Made by a program: the position numbers and the translations under genes
Assembly (NCBI GenBank): GCA_021464415.1
Contig: CM038469.1
Coordinates: 5,124,501-5,188,500, forward strand
DNA from: Lonicera japonica
Taxonomy: Eukaryota > Streptophyta > Magnoliopsida > Dipsacales > Caprifoliaceae
Length of the DNA stretch: 64,000 nt
Reading direction: 5' to 3'
Notes under the pieces: generated by a model
What the model saw: the letters and a program-made list of their open reading frames with translations, nothing else
Told to the model about the DNA's origin: nothing
Databases searched by the model: none
Shown here: positions 47,186-58,851 of the stretch, in pieces
Position numbering within the stretch: position 1 is the stretch's first letter
Layout of the letters: every line of letters starts with the position of its first letter

Positions 47186-48059
47186 GGGTGCGTTTGGTTA
47201 TGCAGTTTTGGAATTCCATTAGAATGGTAATTCTATAGAATTACAACACCATTGTTTGGATTGTACATAGTTTTCATTTGCAATTCTGTTAAAATTCAAA
47301 ATTTGTTTGTTTGGTTAATTTGCAAAATTCAATTGAAATTTCAAAGAGACAATACTTTTAAAGAACCTCCACCAGCACCGTCTACTATTGGAGCTCCGGT
47401 GACCTCATTTGAACTCTGGAAACCGGCAGTGGTGGAGGCAGTTAGCGGCGGTGATTTAGTTTATATATATAGTTATATACACACATAGTGTACATACATA
47501 TACGTACACATATATATACATATACAAATAACATACATATATATATATCTACTATGCGTGTTTAGTATGTATATATATTAAATTGTGTTGGAGTTGGTAG
47601 ACTATGTGTAAGCAGGTGAAGGGGCTGGTTACACAGCAGGCGTGAAGGGGTGGGGGTTGGTTTGAGGCTATACAATAGCTAAGGGGTGTAGCTATGGGGC
47701 ACAATTTTTATATATTGGGTGATGGTACAAGTATAGGGTAGGAATGGTGAAAGGGCTGGGTGGTGTGGGGCTTGGGTCGTAGGGCCATTTTTGAGGGGGT
47801 TTGTGGGTTGGGAGGGATCTGAATGGGATGGGGTGGTGTTGGTCTGGGGTGATTGAGGATGTTTTTTCTTTTTTAAGAATGAATTCATTGAGAATTGGAA
47901 TTGGAAAACTCTACTTATGTAGAACAATCTTTTGGAATTGATGGTTTTAGAATTCTATTGGAATTCCAAAACCATGATTTTTTGTCCATCCAAACAATAG
48001 AATTCCCAAACTATACCCCAATTCCAATTCCATAGAATTGGGGTTGCCAAACACACACT
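47186..48059. mobile_element. MITE-like insertion, 0.87 kb
   Basis: Ends GGGTGCGTTTGGTTATG and GGGTTGCCAAACACACAC are imperfect inverted repeats of a type common to plant Harbinger or hAT MITEs, with GGAATTCCA/TGGAATTCC motifs near both ends and T-rich direct repeats (CTTTTTG, TTTTTTG) outside. Absent from the same place in block A. The middle has a GC-richer piece (47370-47460), a TA-rich tract (47460-47580) and a G/T-rich tract (47590-47860). No clear coding. Confidence 0.7.
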
Positions 48060-49264
48060 TTTTGTTTACTCTATAATTGACAAAGTCTGAAGGTACTCCA
48101 CATGGAAACTGATAATGGTTCACAGTAACCATTAACATGATGTTGTCAAGTATAGGACTACATCATAGAGTTGATAATAAATTTCACGAGGTGATTTTTT
48201 TGGTTAATGCCTTCCTCTAATTATTTGGTTAGTGATCTGCCTACTAAACATTTCGTATCAATAGATACAAATATATTCTGTGTTTTATTAATAACAAAAA
48301 AATTCTCATTTCATTCTTACTTGCATGCATTAATGAAGGTTTTACTCGCTCTGTTATGTGTGGAACATATCTCATTTTTTGATATAACTCTAAGGTGCTC
48401 ATTTAGTTGTAGATTGTAGAACTCTTAGGTGGCATGATTTGGAACTATGAATAATTGAAGTGTTGCTATGCATGCTAATTAAAAGAAACAGTTTGGCTCA
48501 ATAAATTAATGTTGTGGACCTGTCGTCCTAAATAAAAATTTGCCTCAATAATTGTGTTTCTTACTGTTTCGTATTGTGTTGGTGATGGTAATGGTGTAAG
48601 GTAATGGTGCTAGGTGTGACATGGTAGTGTAGGTGCAGGTGCTTGGTGCATTTTTGTTGGGTTGGTTCCTTATTTGTATTGTGCCTATTTTGGCTGATGC
48701 TCAAGTAACTTTTGGTGCAGTTTTGGTTAGTGTGTTCCTACCTTTCAACGACAATATTTGTGTTGTAGGATGCCGTCTTGACTTCTTTTCTTCCTTTGTA
48801 AAACAAAAATTCTTATGTCATTTTTTGGTTTACATTGTCCTTTTATGTTTCAGTATTGAATAATTACACGAGTTAGGTCGTAGAGCCATTGGCACGGGTT
48901 ACCCCTAGTATATTTATATGTGTGGGTGTGTTTTTCTTCAAGATTCTGCAACCCGGCAAAAGGAATTGAAAAATATATTGGTGCTGTTCTCGACATATCC
49001 ATAGATCTGTTCCTATCTTTCTTTAAGAAAAAAGGGCTTTGATTCAAAAATTGGTTCATAGATTTGACAGATCATGGGTTTGTAATAAAGTAGTTTAAGG
49101 AAATAGGAGGATAGTGGATCATCTTGTCAATGGCTCCCTTCACCGTCGAACTCGCTGGTGATTTCACTTGTGCTAAAAATCCTTCAACCTGATGTCTTCC
49201 TCCACCGTTAAAAAATTCGCACTTTTGCGATCTCTGATCTGCCATCTCCTCAATTGCCAACAGG

Positions 49265-49783
49265 GTACACAGTTTCAACAGAATGAATTTCTTCCTTCCT
49301 CATTGTTTCTTTTTTAAAAAAAAAAATAAAAAAAGTAAAATTAATTTCTCAAAATCGTTGATGTCCAGTGATTTTTGGTTAAAAAGAAGAAGCAGCAGCT
49401 TCTTTTTTTTTTCAATCCTAGTTCTCCCTTATTTCGCTTCATCCCTTTGAAAAGTTTGAGTCTTTGTATTGAATTGCAGATTCAATTGAATCGGATTTCT
49501 TTCTGGTTGATTCACCAGTTTTGGAAACTTTTGCTTTTCCATCTCAAGTATTATATTGTACTATTGTATATCTCAGTTTTATCATAATATCTTTGGTCAG
49601 AAATGCCTTTTTGAATAGGGCAAAATTGATGCTTATATTTTTGTTTTACATACTTCTGTTTTCTCTGTTTAGAAAAAGATTGTCCATTTTCATCAGAATA
49701 AATTTGTTTGATAAACTTTTATTGATATGATTCTCCACTACCATTGTAACGAAATTTTTTCCTTCAATTGCACTATTTGTCAG
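49265..49783 (+). other. Putative 5'-UTR intron of F-box gene
   Basis: Donor CAGG|GTACAC near 49265 and acceptor TATTTGTCAG|GGGAAGG at 49783, with a pyrimidine-rich tract between. All three copies keep the donor region (30500, 32785, 49265) and both F-box copies keep GGGAAGGAAACC after the acceptor, about 60 bases before the ATG. Splicing is inferred. Confidence 0.45.
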
Positions 49784-49844
49784 GGGAAGGAAACCTTGAA
49801 ATAAATTTTTTGAAATAAATTTTGTGAACCAAGAGAGCTAAATT

Positions 49845-51296
49845 ATGGTGAGCTGCAGTGATCATGATCTCCCTGAAGATTTGTTGATTCAAATTCTGTC
49901 GAGGCTGCCTGTGAAATCCCTAGTATGTTGCAAGTGCGTATGCCCGTACTGGAACGCTCTCATTGAAAGCCCTATGTTTATTACTACGCACTTCAACCAC
50001 CCCAAGAATCATACACGTCTCCTTGTTCATTATTACAGGGAGCGCCGATACCGCCGCTTTGATTCCGCTTTTGACTTGTACCCCAATGATGAAACTGTTA
50101 TCAACAATGGAAGCGAGCTCCCTGTGCATGAAGATATTGATAATCCACTAGTCAAGACAACATATCCACTACCCAAGTTACTTTTTAGTTCTTTTAGTGA
50201 TATATTTGGTCCTGTTAATGGCCTATTTCTGGTGCATTATGTTAGTAATCCAGAAGCTGATAATGTGGCTTTGTGGAACCCTGCTACAAAAGAATTCAGG
50301 ACCCTCCCTGCACCGGCCTTCAATCTTCCACCGACTAATTACACCTACAATGGACTCAATTTTGGATTTGGTTTGGACCCCTTCACCAATGACTACAAGG
50401 TGGTTTTGATCCTGTTTTATGTGGAAGAAAAAAATCGTATGGCAATTGTTATAGTGTATTCCCTGGCAACTAACTCTTGGAGACTAGTCGACGATGTGTT
50501 GCCATCAGTTAGTGGCATTTTCAATACTTATAATGACAAGATTACCACCAGAGGGCGCAACTGTACGTATCTGAACGGAGCTTATTACTGGATGTCAAGG
50601 GACCAAGGCGACGATAGCCTTACGAGGATAGTTATGTTTGATATGGCCAAGGAGGTTTTTCGAGATATAGAACCACCACCATGTAATACCAAAAGATCTC
50701 CTTCGGTATTCTTTGAGCTTATGTTGTGGAATGACAATGTTGCTCTCTTACTTTCCAAATATACAGGTACGTTTCTGGACAATGTAGAGATATGGAAAGG
50801 TATGATTTTGGAATCAATTGAAGTATGGATAATGGAGGGAGAAGGGCATCATTGGACCAACCATTTGATTTATGGTCCCCATATACACGTCCTCCGTCCC
50901 CTTGGGTTTTCTAGGAACGGCGATATTTTCATGGGAACTTGTTCTTTTAACCTGTTTTTGTACAACCCTAATAAGCATGAAGTAAGAGATTTTGGAACCA
51001 AGGGAAGGAAACTTAAAGTTTTCAATTACAAGGAGACTGTAGCTCCAATTATGCCCAGATCCCCAATTATGCCCAGATCCCCAATTATGCCCAGATCCAG
51101 GAAGTTGAAGGAGGTTAACCCCACAACTGGCTTTATCCCCTTCCACCCATTTCCCAATATCCTATCCCTTATTGCCTCCGCCCCCGGCCCCGCCCCCACC
51201 CCCGCCCGACTCAGTTCATTGAATATTTTAGCACTAAAACTTGGGAAGTTTGCAAACATTGTGTTGTATTGTATAGGTTTGGCCCCTTTAAAATAA
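49845..51296 (+). CDS. F-box protein with F-box-associated domain (intact)
   Basis: 483 residues, no intron in the coding part. The F-box is at residues 8-48 (LPEDLLIQILSRLPVKSL, then KCVCPYWNALI), the site that binds SKP1 in SCF ubiquitin ligases. An F-box-associated domain follows: FGPVNGLFLV (121-130), LWNPATKEFRTLP (143-155), FGFGLDPFTNDYKVV (173-187), VYSLATNSWRLV (204-215), NGAYYWM (244-250). In this family the second part binds the protein to be degraded. Residues 401-418 are three PIMPRS repeats, only one of which is in the block A copy. A short hydrophobic tail (about 459-480) is shared by both copies. The ATG matches the start of the sister and of the F-box. The architecture is like S-locus F-box and At3g06240-type proteins, but target and pathway are unknown and no S-RNase gene is seen here. 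Confidence 0.93.
   Translation: MVSCSDHDLPEDLLIQILSRLPVKSLVCCKCVCPYWNALIESPMFITTHFNHPKNHTRLLVHYYRERRYRRFDSAFDLYPNDETVINNGSELPVHEDIDNPLVKTTYPLPKLLFSSFSDIFGPVNGLFLVHYVSNPEADNVALWNPATKEFRTLPAPAFNLPPTNYTYNGLNFGFGLDPFTNDYKVVLILFYVEEKNRMAIVIVYSLATNSWRLVDDVLPSVSGIFNTYNDKITTRGRNCTYLNGAYYWMSRDQGDDSLTRIVMFDMAKEVFRDIEPPPCNTKRSPSVFFELMLWNDNVALLLSKYTGTFLDNVEIWKGMILESIEVWIMEGEGHHWTNHLIYGPHIHVLRPLGFSRNGDIFMGTCSFNLFLYNPNKHEVRDFGTKGRKLKVFNYKETVAPIMPRSPIMPRSPIMPRSRKLKEVNPTTGFIPFHPFPNILSLIASAPGPAPTPARLSSLNILALKLGKFANIVLYCIGLAPLK
51045..51098 (+). repeat. Three 18-bp in-frame repeats
   Basis: CCAATTATGCCCAGATCC is repeated three times in the F-box gene and encodes PIMPRS. Block A has one unit. Confidence 0.95.
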
Positions 51297-51975
51297 GTTA
51301 TATAGGCTTTGTCTGGTATGTACCAGGGATTTTGAGCAACTACTGATCTGCCATTGGCTTTAAGTTAAAAAGAAGGCAGGGAGCCATGATTGAGATAAGT
51401 TATATTATTAGTATGCTGATGCTATCATGCAGTTATTGAGTGCAAATCTCATCATCTGAATTTTGCAAGTGAAGGAGCCAAGAATGACTAAGAGGAGAAA
51501 TAGTGGGAGGGTACTGCATTAAGTTATTTATTTATTTTGTAAACTTTTCAATTTAAATTATTTCTTGAACTATTTTTGTGTTTTGTCTAATAGGGTTTGT
51601 TCTCTTTTAAATTATGCAACCATCTATTATATGTAATCAGATGTTAGAACTTTTTATTAAATTGTTTTATGATGGGCGTGAAGTAGTTAATTACATCTGT
51701 TATTGTCGTGATTCTTTTCCTTCTCAATTTTACCTAGCTTGAATATCACTGTACTCATTTGAATCGCTCCCCATTTCTTCAATTTCATATGAACTGTTTG
51801 GGTTGAATTGGCTTTGTCATTCTGAGGTTAGCCATCTTGTAAACTGTTTTAAGTTGCCGGCTATGTTTGATTATTTTTGAGATTTTAATCGGCTTATTTC
51901 GGAAGACGATAGCTTCATTTCTGGATTCAAGTTTTGAGCCCTGGGGGTGGAAGGTTGGTGATCCAGGGTAAGAAG

Positions 51976-52561
51976 TAGGCCCGTCAATTGAGCCAAGAAA
52001 GCCCAAAATCTGCCCATTCGGCTTGCTAAATTGTGGTTTGAGTCTTAAAATAAGTTTGAACTCAGCCGAGTGTTAACAAAATCTTAAGTTAGATTTAAAT
52101 TGTGGGTTGAACTTGAATTTCAAGTGTGCAGCCTGAATTAGGCCCAGTCTTTTTTATACTACGTTATGTTAGTGGGTAATATATTATTCCCAAGTATCAC
52201 ATCACTTTTACTTGGTGATTTAACAATGTATTAGTTTCTTTGATGAATTTTATGTGATGTTATTTTAGAATTTAAATGTTGTATATAATATTTTACACTT
52301 TTCATATCATTTAGTAATTTACAGATATTTATGGGTAAATAATTGGCGCTTTGTAATTTTTCGGACCATACTTATAAATCTTATATGGGTTGGCTCAAAC
52401 TTGGGCCCGAAGCTTGTATTAAACTATCAGCAGAGTTTGAGCACATAAAGTGAGTTTTACTTTGGGCCGAGTTCAAGCTTGAATATTTTTAAAATAATTC
52501 GGGCTGAGCGTAAAGAACCTCGAGCCCGACTTATATAGCCCAATTGAATGATTGATAGGCC
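51976..52561. mobile_element. hAT-like MITE insertion, about 0.59 kb
   Basis: Ends TAGGCCCGTCAATTGAGCC and CAATTGAATGATTGATAGGCC are inverted repeats. Block A reads GATCCAGAGCAGCTATGAAGG without it. GAGCC/GGCTC motifs are scattered inside. Non-coding. A clean target duplication is not seen. Confidence 0.65.
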
Positions 52562-52791
52562 AACTATGAAGGAATCTATCCTAGCACCAGGTTTAATGGT
52601 GAATCAAGAAGAGCGCATTAAAGAAAGAGAAGAATTATAAGAACTGAACTAATCCATTACTCAGTTCTTAGCGTTAATGCCATTTGCAATGGTAATATTT
52701 ATTCTTACTTTTCTATGTGATGTGTCACGGTGGAAATGTGGAACAATGCTCGTTCATTTGTCGATCCGACTTGACGGATTATTTATACAAG

Positions 52792-54841
52792 TTAGTGGTG
52801 AGCATCAAAACCGAAAAATTAAACCTGTCTGAAATTGCCGATTTTTTAAAATTATTTTAGTTTGTTCGGTTTACAAAATTGAAAATCAATTGTCATCGGT
52901 TCGGTTCACGGTATTGAAGTAAAAAAAAATAAAAATAAAGGCTACAATTGAACCGGTATTTCATTGTAATAAAAATTTCTTGCACAGGTGGGTGGTTGTT
53001 ATTGGTTCAAATGGGCTGCATATGTAATATTATTGTAAGTGCACATGTATTGAAAAAAAAAAACTGAAAATATATATCTCAAATCTCTCTCATTCTTGAT
53101 TTTTCACATTCTGAAAAAAAAAACCCCTATAATCCCTTTACCTTTTTGGCCATTTGAATTTTCCATAAACACCACTATCTCGCCATGTAGGCAATTTTGT
53201 ATCACTTTTCCTTGCCACTGGCAAAACGCAGAAGAAGAGAAACAAGAGGAATGTTGAGATTCACTTCGAGGGGGATATTTCATTTTGAGATTTTTGGTAT
53301 TTTTCATTGTTATACTAATACTAGGGTATAATCGTGCCAAACGTCACAACAAAATAAATAAAATCTTACATAAGAGTAAAAGAGAATGTGTAAGAAGTTA
53401 AGAATAAAAAATGTGAAAAGTTGAGAGAGTTTATGCTCAAGTTATTTACACACAACACATTAGAGGAATAAAATCAAATTGAAATAACTTGAATTAGCAT
53501 ACTTTGGTTGGTTCATTGTAGCTTGAGGTCTAGTCTAGTGTAATTTTTTTAAAAAAATAAAAACTTAGATCTGGTCATAGGTTTGTGAATAGTAAAAGTT
53601 CGGCCAAACCGTACTTCGATATGTTTATTTTCCAAAAGAATTCTTTAAACCATATTGTTATTTTTCCTTACTATTACTATGGATATAACATTGTTTTTAA
53701 CGAAATATGAGATAGATTTTTTTTTAGCAAATTATGGGATTCTTATAAAAAAGTTTTTTATATACATATCTAGTCTTACACATGGCTCTTCTTTCTTTAA
53801 TTTTTTTATAAAAGTACCAAAACATTAATTATAGGTTGGATGCTAAATTAAACCTAATAGTTGATGGGTCACATAGGAGAATAGTCGATAATAAGTCTGG
53901 TCCCATGCTTCGAAATTGATCATGTCAATCTCGTTTGAAAATGGTCTAAAAATTGAATTAATCAAATTATGCACACCCTTAGATACGAGAGTCTGACCGA
54001 ATATGTGCATCATTTAAGATGACTGTTAATACAAACACGTGAAATATATTTTTAAATTTAATATACAATAGTTTTTTTAAAAAAAAATTAAAAAATCATA
54101 ATTTTACAGTCACAATGGATCTTCTTTTATTAATCTTGATTAGTAGATTTCGAATATAAATTTTTTATTAAGTTCCAATTTTATAGATATGGCATATTAA
54201 ATTTTTTAAAGGAAATTGTTGAGAGAAAAATTAATTTTAAAATGTAGAGAGCGTATGGAGTGGATGTGGTGTTTTTGATTGTGTGTATTTTGAGTGTATA
54301 TGTATCTTACTTTGACTTAACACTTTAATGTGAGAGTAACAATACATCTTAGTGTATAAATTGTGTTTGAAAATAAGAAAAGAATTTTGAGCCCTTGATT
54401 ACTTGGGCTTTTAAAAGAAAATTGTATTTGATTTTCTTTCCCTTATAATATAAATATTTCATTTGTATATTTATATGTTCATGATTCACTTCTAATTTCT
54501 ATTTTGGAAACTCAATCTAGTTCATCAATGGTGATTAGTGAGGTATGTTAGTCTTATTTATTTTATTTTATACGTAGATCATTTTTTATTTTATTTTTTG
54601 GTATATAGAATTTTGATATCTCCATGAATATACTCATGCATTTGAATCTGTTTCTATTCACCTTCGTCTTTGTTTGCCTCACCAGAAAATTCGAGTCCGA
54701 CCGAAACTAATTGTGCCATAGACTAACAATTATGTGATCCATTGGTTCGAGCCTTAATTGGTCAATGAACAAAATTGACATAGTCAGTTCGGTTTGCCGG
54801 AACGCTACACAATTCGTTAACCGAACCGTGCACACAGTTAA
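52792..54841. mobile_element. Old hAT remnant, block B copy
   Basis: Left end TTAGTGGTGAGCATCAAAACC, decayed relative to block A. Right end GAACCGTGCACACAGTTA is followed by TCACAAGC (54843-54850), the same 8 bp that precede the left end in block A. It contains the 53321-54455 insertion. Confidence 0.65.
53321..54455. mobile_element. 1.1-kb insertion of unknown type in block B
   Basis: Block A runs directly from GTTATACTAATA to TGCATTTGTATATTTATGTG, whereas here CTAGGGTATAATCGTG and about 1.1 kb more intervene. No terminal repeats, coding sequence or target duplication are recognised. Confidence 0.5.
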
Positions 54842-54898
54842 GTCACAAGCATGTGTTTGTTTGATGAACAAAACAAAACTAATATATATATATATATA

Positions 54899-55302
54899 CA
54901 GGGGGGTTCAAGTGCGGATTACTGTTCACGGACCATCCGTACGGATTGGTCCGTTTGACACGCTTCTCGATGGAATTTTTTGATGAAATTTTCTGGGGAT
55001 GTTCTTCATCGTGTGTAGAACATCTCCACCAAATTTCATCAAAAAATTCATTCAGGAAGTGGGTTAACTACTTGATTGAAAAATATTGGTCCAGAAATAG
55101 ATATATAAAATCCAATATTTTTCAATCATATAGTTAACCCACTTCCCGGTTGAATTTTTTGATGAAATTTGGTGGAGATGTTCTACACACGATGAAGAAC
55201 ATCCCTAGAAAATTTCATCAAAAAATTCCATCGGGAAGAGTGCCAAACGGACCAATCCGTACGGATGGTCCGTGAACAGTAATCCGCACTTGAACCCCCC
55301 TG
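54899..55302. mobile_element. 404-bp foldback MITE inside (TA)n
   Basis: Ends CAGGGGGGTTCAAGTGC and GCACTTGAACCCCCCTG. The two arms (about 54899-55085 and 55120-55302) pair almost throughout, leaving a loop of some 30 bases. It sits in the middle of a (TA)n tract that block A has uninterrupted (41935-41960). Preference for TA microsatellites is known from Micron-type MITEs; the family here is not named. Confidence 0.9.
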
Positions 55303-55310
55303 TATATATA

Positions 55311-55672
55311 TATAACATTTTTAATAAATACTAAACCATACATACCATATATACAGATCGGGACTTTTAAGGGGGTAAAGTAAAATTTGATATATGTGTA
55401 CATTTTTTAACGTTTAAATTTTAGATTTTTTTTCCAAAAGAAGTTAAGGGGGGTGTAAGTCCTTCCCTTAACCTTACAAATAAAGTTAAAAAAAAAAAAA
55501 TGCTCCCACCTCGAACCATTGACTTCAAAGTAAATGTCGAAGTTACCTACCACCGGGACAACCCCTCTCCTCAAGATGTTTAGTTAGCTTAGATGCGTGA
55601 AATTTTTTTTCCATATATATATATACTTGATATGCCCTTGACTACAGTATTACTGACTTAATCTTGTAACAG
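55311..55672. other. Spacer, nothing recognised
   Basis: After block B ends. AT-rich, with an A-homopolymer and a GC-richer piece (55500-55570). No gene is seen. Confidence 0.5.
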
Positions 55673-57731
55673 TTTGTATTAGGGATTTTTTAGTTTCCCT
55701 ATATTATTAATACAAAACTCAAAATACCCCCTATTTTACTAATCCTTTAAGATGTCCCTTTCCTTTTAACGGATGGCTAACTCCATCTATTTTTTTAACT
55801 TTTTTTGACCATTCTACCCCTGATATGTCATTAACCTTGTTGTCCCTTCTATTTCTTTCATTCTTTCTTGCTCAAAGTTCTCTCATCCTTTACGATCACT
55901 GTCTTCCTCACAAAAATATTCTAAAAACCTTAGCATTGTGCTCGATTTTCAATAGCGATGAAGACTAAGTTCACCACCATGTCATTCGCGGAGTTCTTGT
56001 AACTAAACCATCTTATCTTTTCGTATTTTATACGCTGCATCTTCCTCCATTTTCTTGCTTTATCTTCATCAATTTTCTAAGGTTTTCGGCCATTATTGTT
56101 TAAGGTTTTACGACTTATATCTAGGGTTTTGTTGGCCAACATTTAGTAGGGATTTTAAACCCCTATTTTTGCACAAAATTTTTAAGGTTTTGAACCCCCT
56201 GTTTTCATTCATATATTTGCATTTGATTATTCTTTGTTGGTTTGTGTGTTTGTGTTTACAGCCGGAATTGGGAATATACAAAGTATTGTTATAGGGATAT
56301 AGTAGTGCATTTTGATGGGAATGGTTACCATCACCTACTGATATAAAAGTAGGATGGTCAGTGTGTGATTATAAGAGGGCAAGGAAGTTAGGATTAAATA
56401 TGTTAATAGGGATTAAATGAATGTTATGAAATTGAATAGCATGATTCTACAGTGCTTACCTAATCAATGGGGTTATACCATTAGATTAAATAGTGATCTT
56501 CCTCCTTTGTACATTGACAGTGGTATTAGGTTAGAAATTGTAGATGATAATGATGTATTGAGGGCTTTTAAGGATGCTGATTACATTGATGGTAGTGATG
56601 ATTTGCATGTGTTTTTATGTATACTAGTAGATATTGGGTCAACCCAAACCCTTCAACCTCAACTTCAACTTCCATCCACTGAACCCCACCCACCTTAAAC
56701 CCTACCCACATCACCACCTGCTTCAACACCTAAGAAAAAAGTCAAAATTCTTGCTAAGAAGAAGTTAACACCTTAGAAAGATTTTGCTCCTAAGGTTGAA
56801 TCATTCATCCCTGAGAATGATATAGATGAAATCCCACCACAAGCTGAAGCCCAGCCACCATAACCACCCGTTAATGAAGCCCATGAACCAGAAATTCCAA
56901 ATGCAACCAATGAGCATGATCCTTTAGAGGCAGAAGCAGATGAGGAATACCATAGTGCACCTTATGATAGTGAAGTTGAGGGTGAACCTGATTCCGGTGA
57001 TGATGAATTTCAACCTGATCCTGCAAACCTGGAGTTTGTTAACAAACCTCCAATGTTTACAATGAAAATAAGAATGGGGAACATCTATAACCAATTGTTG
57101 AGGTTAGAGATTTAGAGCTCAAAATGAAGTTCAATAATATAAAAGAGTTTATAGATTACATAAGGACTTATTCTATCCTTAAGAATTTTGTTTGGGAGTA
57201 TATGAAGAATGATAATGATAAGGCAAGGTTGAAATGCCATGACAAAGAATGTAATTGGCTTTGTTATGCAAAACAAAAGAGGAATGAATCAACTATTGTA
57301 ATGAAAGCCTTAAGGGTAGAGCATTCTTGTATTGGTGATCCAAGTGGTAAGAACCTTTTGCCAATTCAAATTTGGTCGCCAAACAGTTAAAAGAGGATGT
57401 TAGGGTGCACCACAAATCATACACTCTTAGGGATGCTGTCATAGAATGTTGGAAGAAGTTTACTATTACAATAAGTTATTAGGTTGCATGGTCTGCTAGG
57501 TGGAAGGCTATGGAGTTGATTTATAGGAATTATGAAAACAATTGTGTTAAATCCACTGCTTGTGCATCATTGATCCTTTTAAAGAACCCCGATAATCTTG
57601 CATATGTTACTAGGAAAGTAGACAACATATTTAATGCTATGCTTGTGGGTTTTAAAGCTTGTTTGCATGGGTTTATAACTGGTTATAGGCATTTAATTGG
57701 GCTAGATGGGTGTTTCCTTAAAGGCAAGTTT

Positions 57732-57748
57732 GGGGGGGGGGGGGGGGG
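57732..57748 (+). repeat. 17-G homopolymer in transposase
   Basis: Expansion of the glycine codons after KGKF. It shifts the frame in the DDE region. Confidence 0.95.
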
Positions 57749-58564
57749 TTGTTTGGCAGCATGTGCCATATATTGGGAATAATAGGATGTTCCCAATCGA
57801 CATTTACATATGTAACCAAGTGTCTAAAGAAACATGGACCTATTTTTTGAATCAATTGAAACCCCAAGTAACCAAGCATCCAAAGCTACTTACTTTCATC
57901 AGTGATCAAGGTAAAGGGTTGGATAGTGTAGTAGCCAATATATTCCCTACATCAACACATATATTATGTTTTAGGCATCTATATAAGAATTTAAAAAAGC
58001 ATGGGTTTGAGGGAAGCACTTAGAGAACCTGAGTTGGGGGGCTGCTAGGGCCTACATGAGGTCTGATTTTAAGAAGATTATGGCTTTAATGTTGAGGGAT
58101 TGCAAGAGGGCACATAAGTATTTGGCAAAAGATAACAATGTGAAGCAGTGGGCTAGATGTTTCAATGATGGTACAATTAAATGCGAACACATTAACAATA
58201 ACTTCTTAAAAAGTTTTAATAATTGGTTACTTCAAATAAGGGATAAGCCAGTTTATCAGTTTGTAGAACATTTCCAGAACATGTTGATGACCATGCTTTA
58301 TGAGAGGATAATGAAGTATCAAATATGGGACAAAGAAGGAATTGTGCAAAGAGCTGTATCATTTATTGAGAAAATGAAGGAAAAGATGAATGAATACATT
58401 GTTAGGACTTCAAACTTAATTAAATACCAAGTACAAGGGGTGCATGTGAGCTGGACAGTCAACTTGCAAAAAAAGACATGTGATTGTAGAATTTGGCTTT
58501 TAACTAGCATTCCTTGTATACATGCAGTGTGTGGCATACATCAAAAGAGGCTAAAGTGGGCAGA

Positions 58565-58642
58565 GTAAGTATTTCAATTTATAATAAAGTTCAGTTATTG
58601 CATATCTATGTTCCTTGTTTTAATTTCATACATTTGTTTCAG
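58565..58642 (+). other. MULE transposase intron 1
   Basis: Begins GTAAGTATTTC, ends TTTGTTTCAG. Joining the exons gives WADYCSEFHLVKIYAAAY, the expected sequence after the SWIM finger. Confidence 0.75.
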
Positions 58643-58733
58643 TTACTGCAGTGAGTTCCATCTTGTGAAGATTTATGCTGCAGCATATGAAAAAGCAATA
58701 TTTCCACTTCCCAATTATAGGACATGACCAGAG

Positions 58734-58799
58734 GTATATTTGTTTCATCAGTTACTTATTATAATTGTATTTGTTTAGTACCTTTGATTGTTTTTGTAG
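58734..58799 (+). other. MULE transposase intron 2
   Basis: Begins GTATATTTG, ends TTTTTGTAG. The exons join as PE|PSISELPSAPPPP. Confidence 0.7.
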
Positions 58800-58824
58800 C
58801 CTTCTATTAGTGAGTTACCAAGCG

Positions 58825-58851
58825 CCCCCCCCCCCCCCCCCCCGCCCCCCC
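58825..58851 (+). repeat. Poly-C tract (19 C, G, 7 C)
   Basis: Lies in the proline-coding stretch of the last transposase exon. Together with the 17-G run it gives two mononucleotide G/C expansions in one transposon. Confidence 0.95.

Larger units (their letters stand above)
46440..55370 (+). repeat. Segmental duplication block B
   Basis: Colinear with block A (30781-42040). Insertions found only here are at 47186-48059, 51976-52561, 53321-54455 and 54899-55302. Homology ends at about 55370, matching 42040 in A (CATACCATATATACAGATCG versus CATTCCATATATACTGATTG). Confidence 0.85.

Noticed and set aside
47590..47930. Pro/Thr-rich minus-strand protein at 47679-47927
   Set aside because: Translation of a G/T-rich low-complexity tract inside a MITE-like insertion absent from block A.
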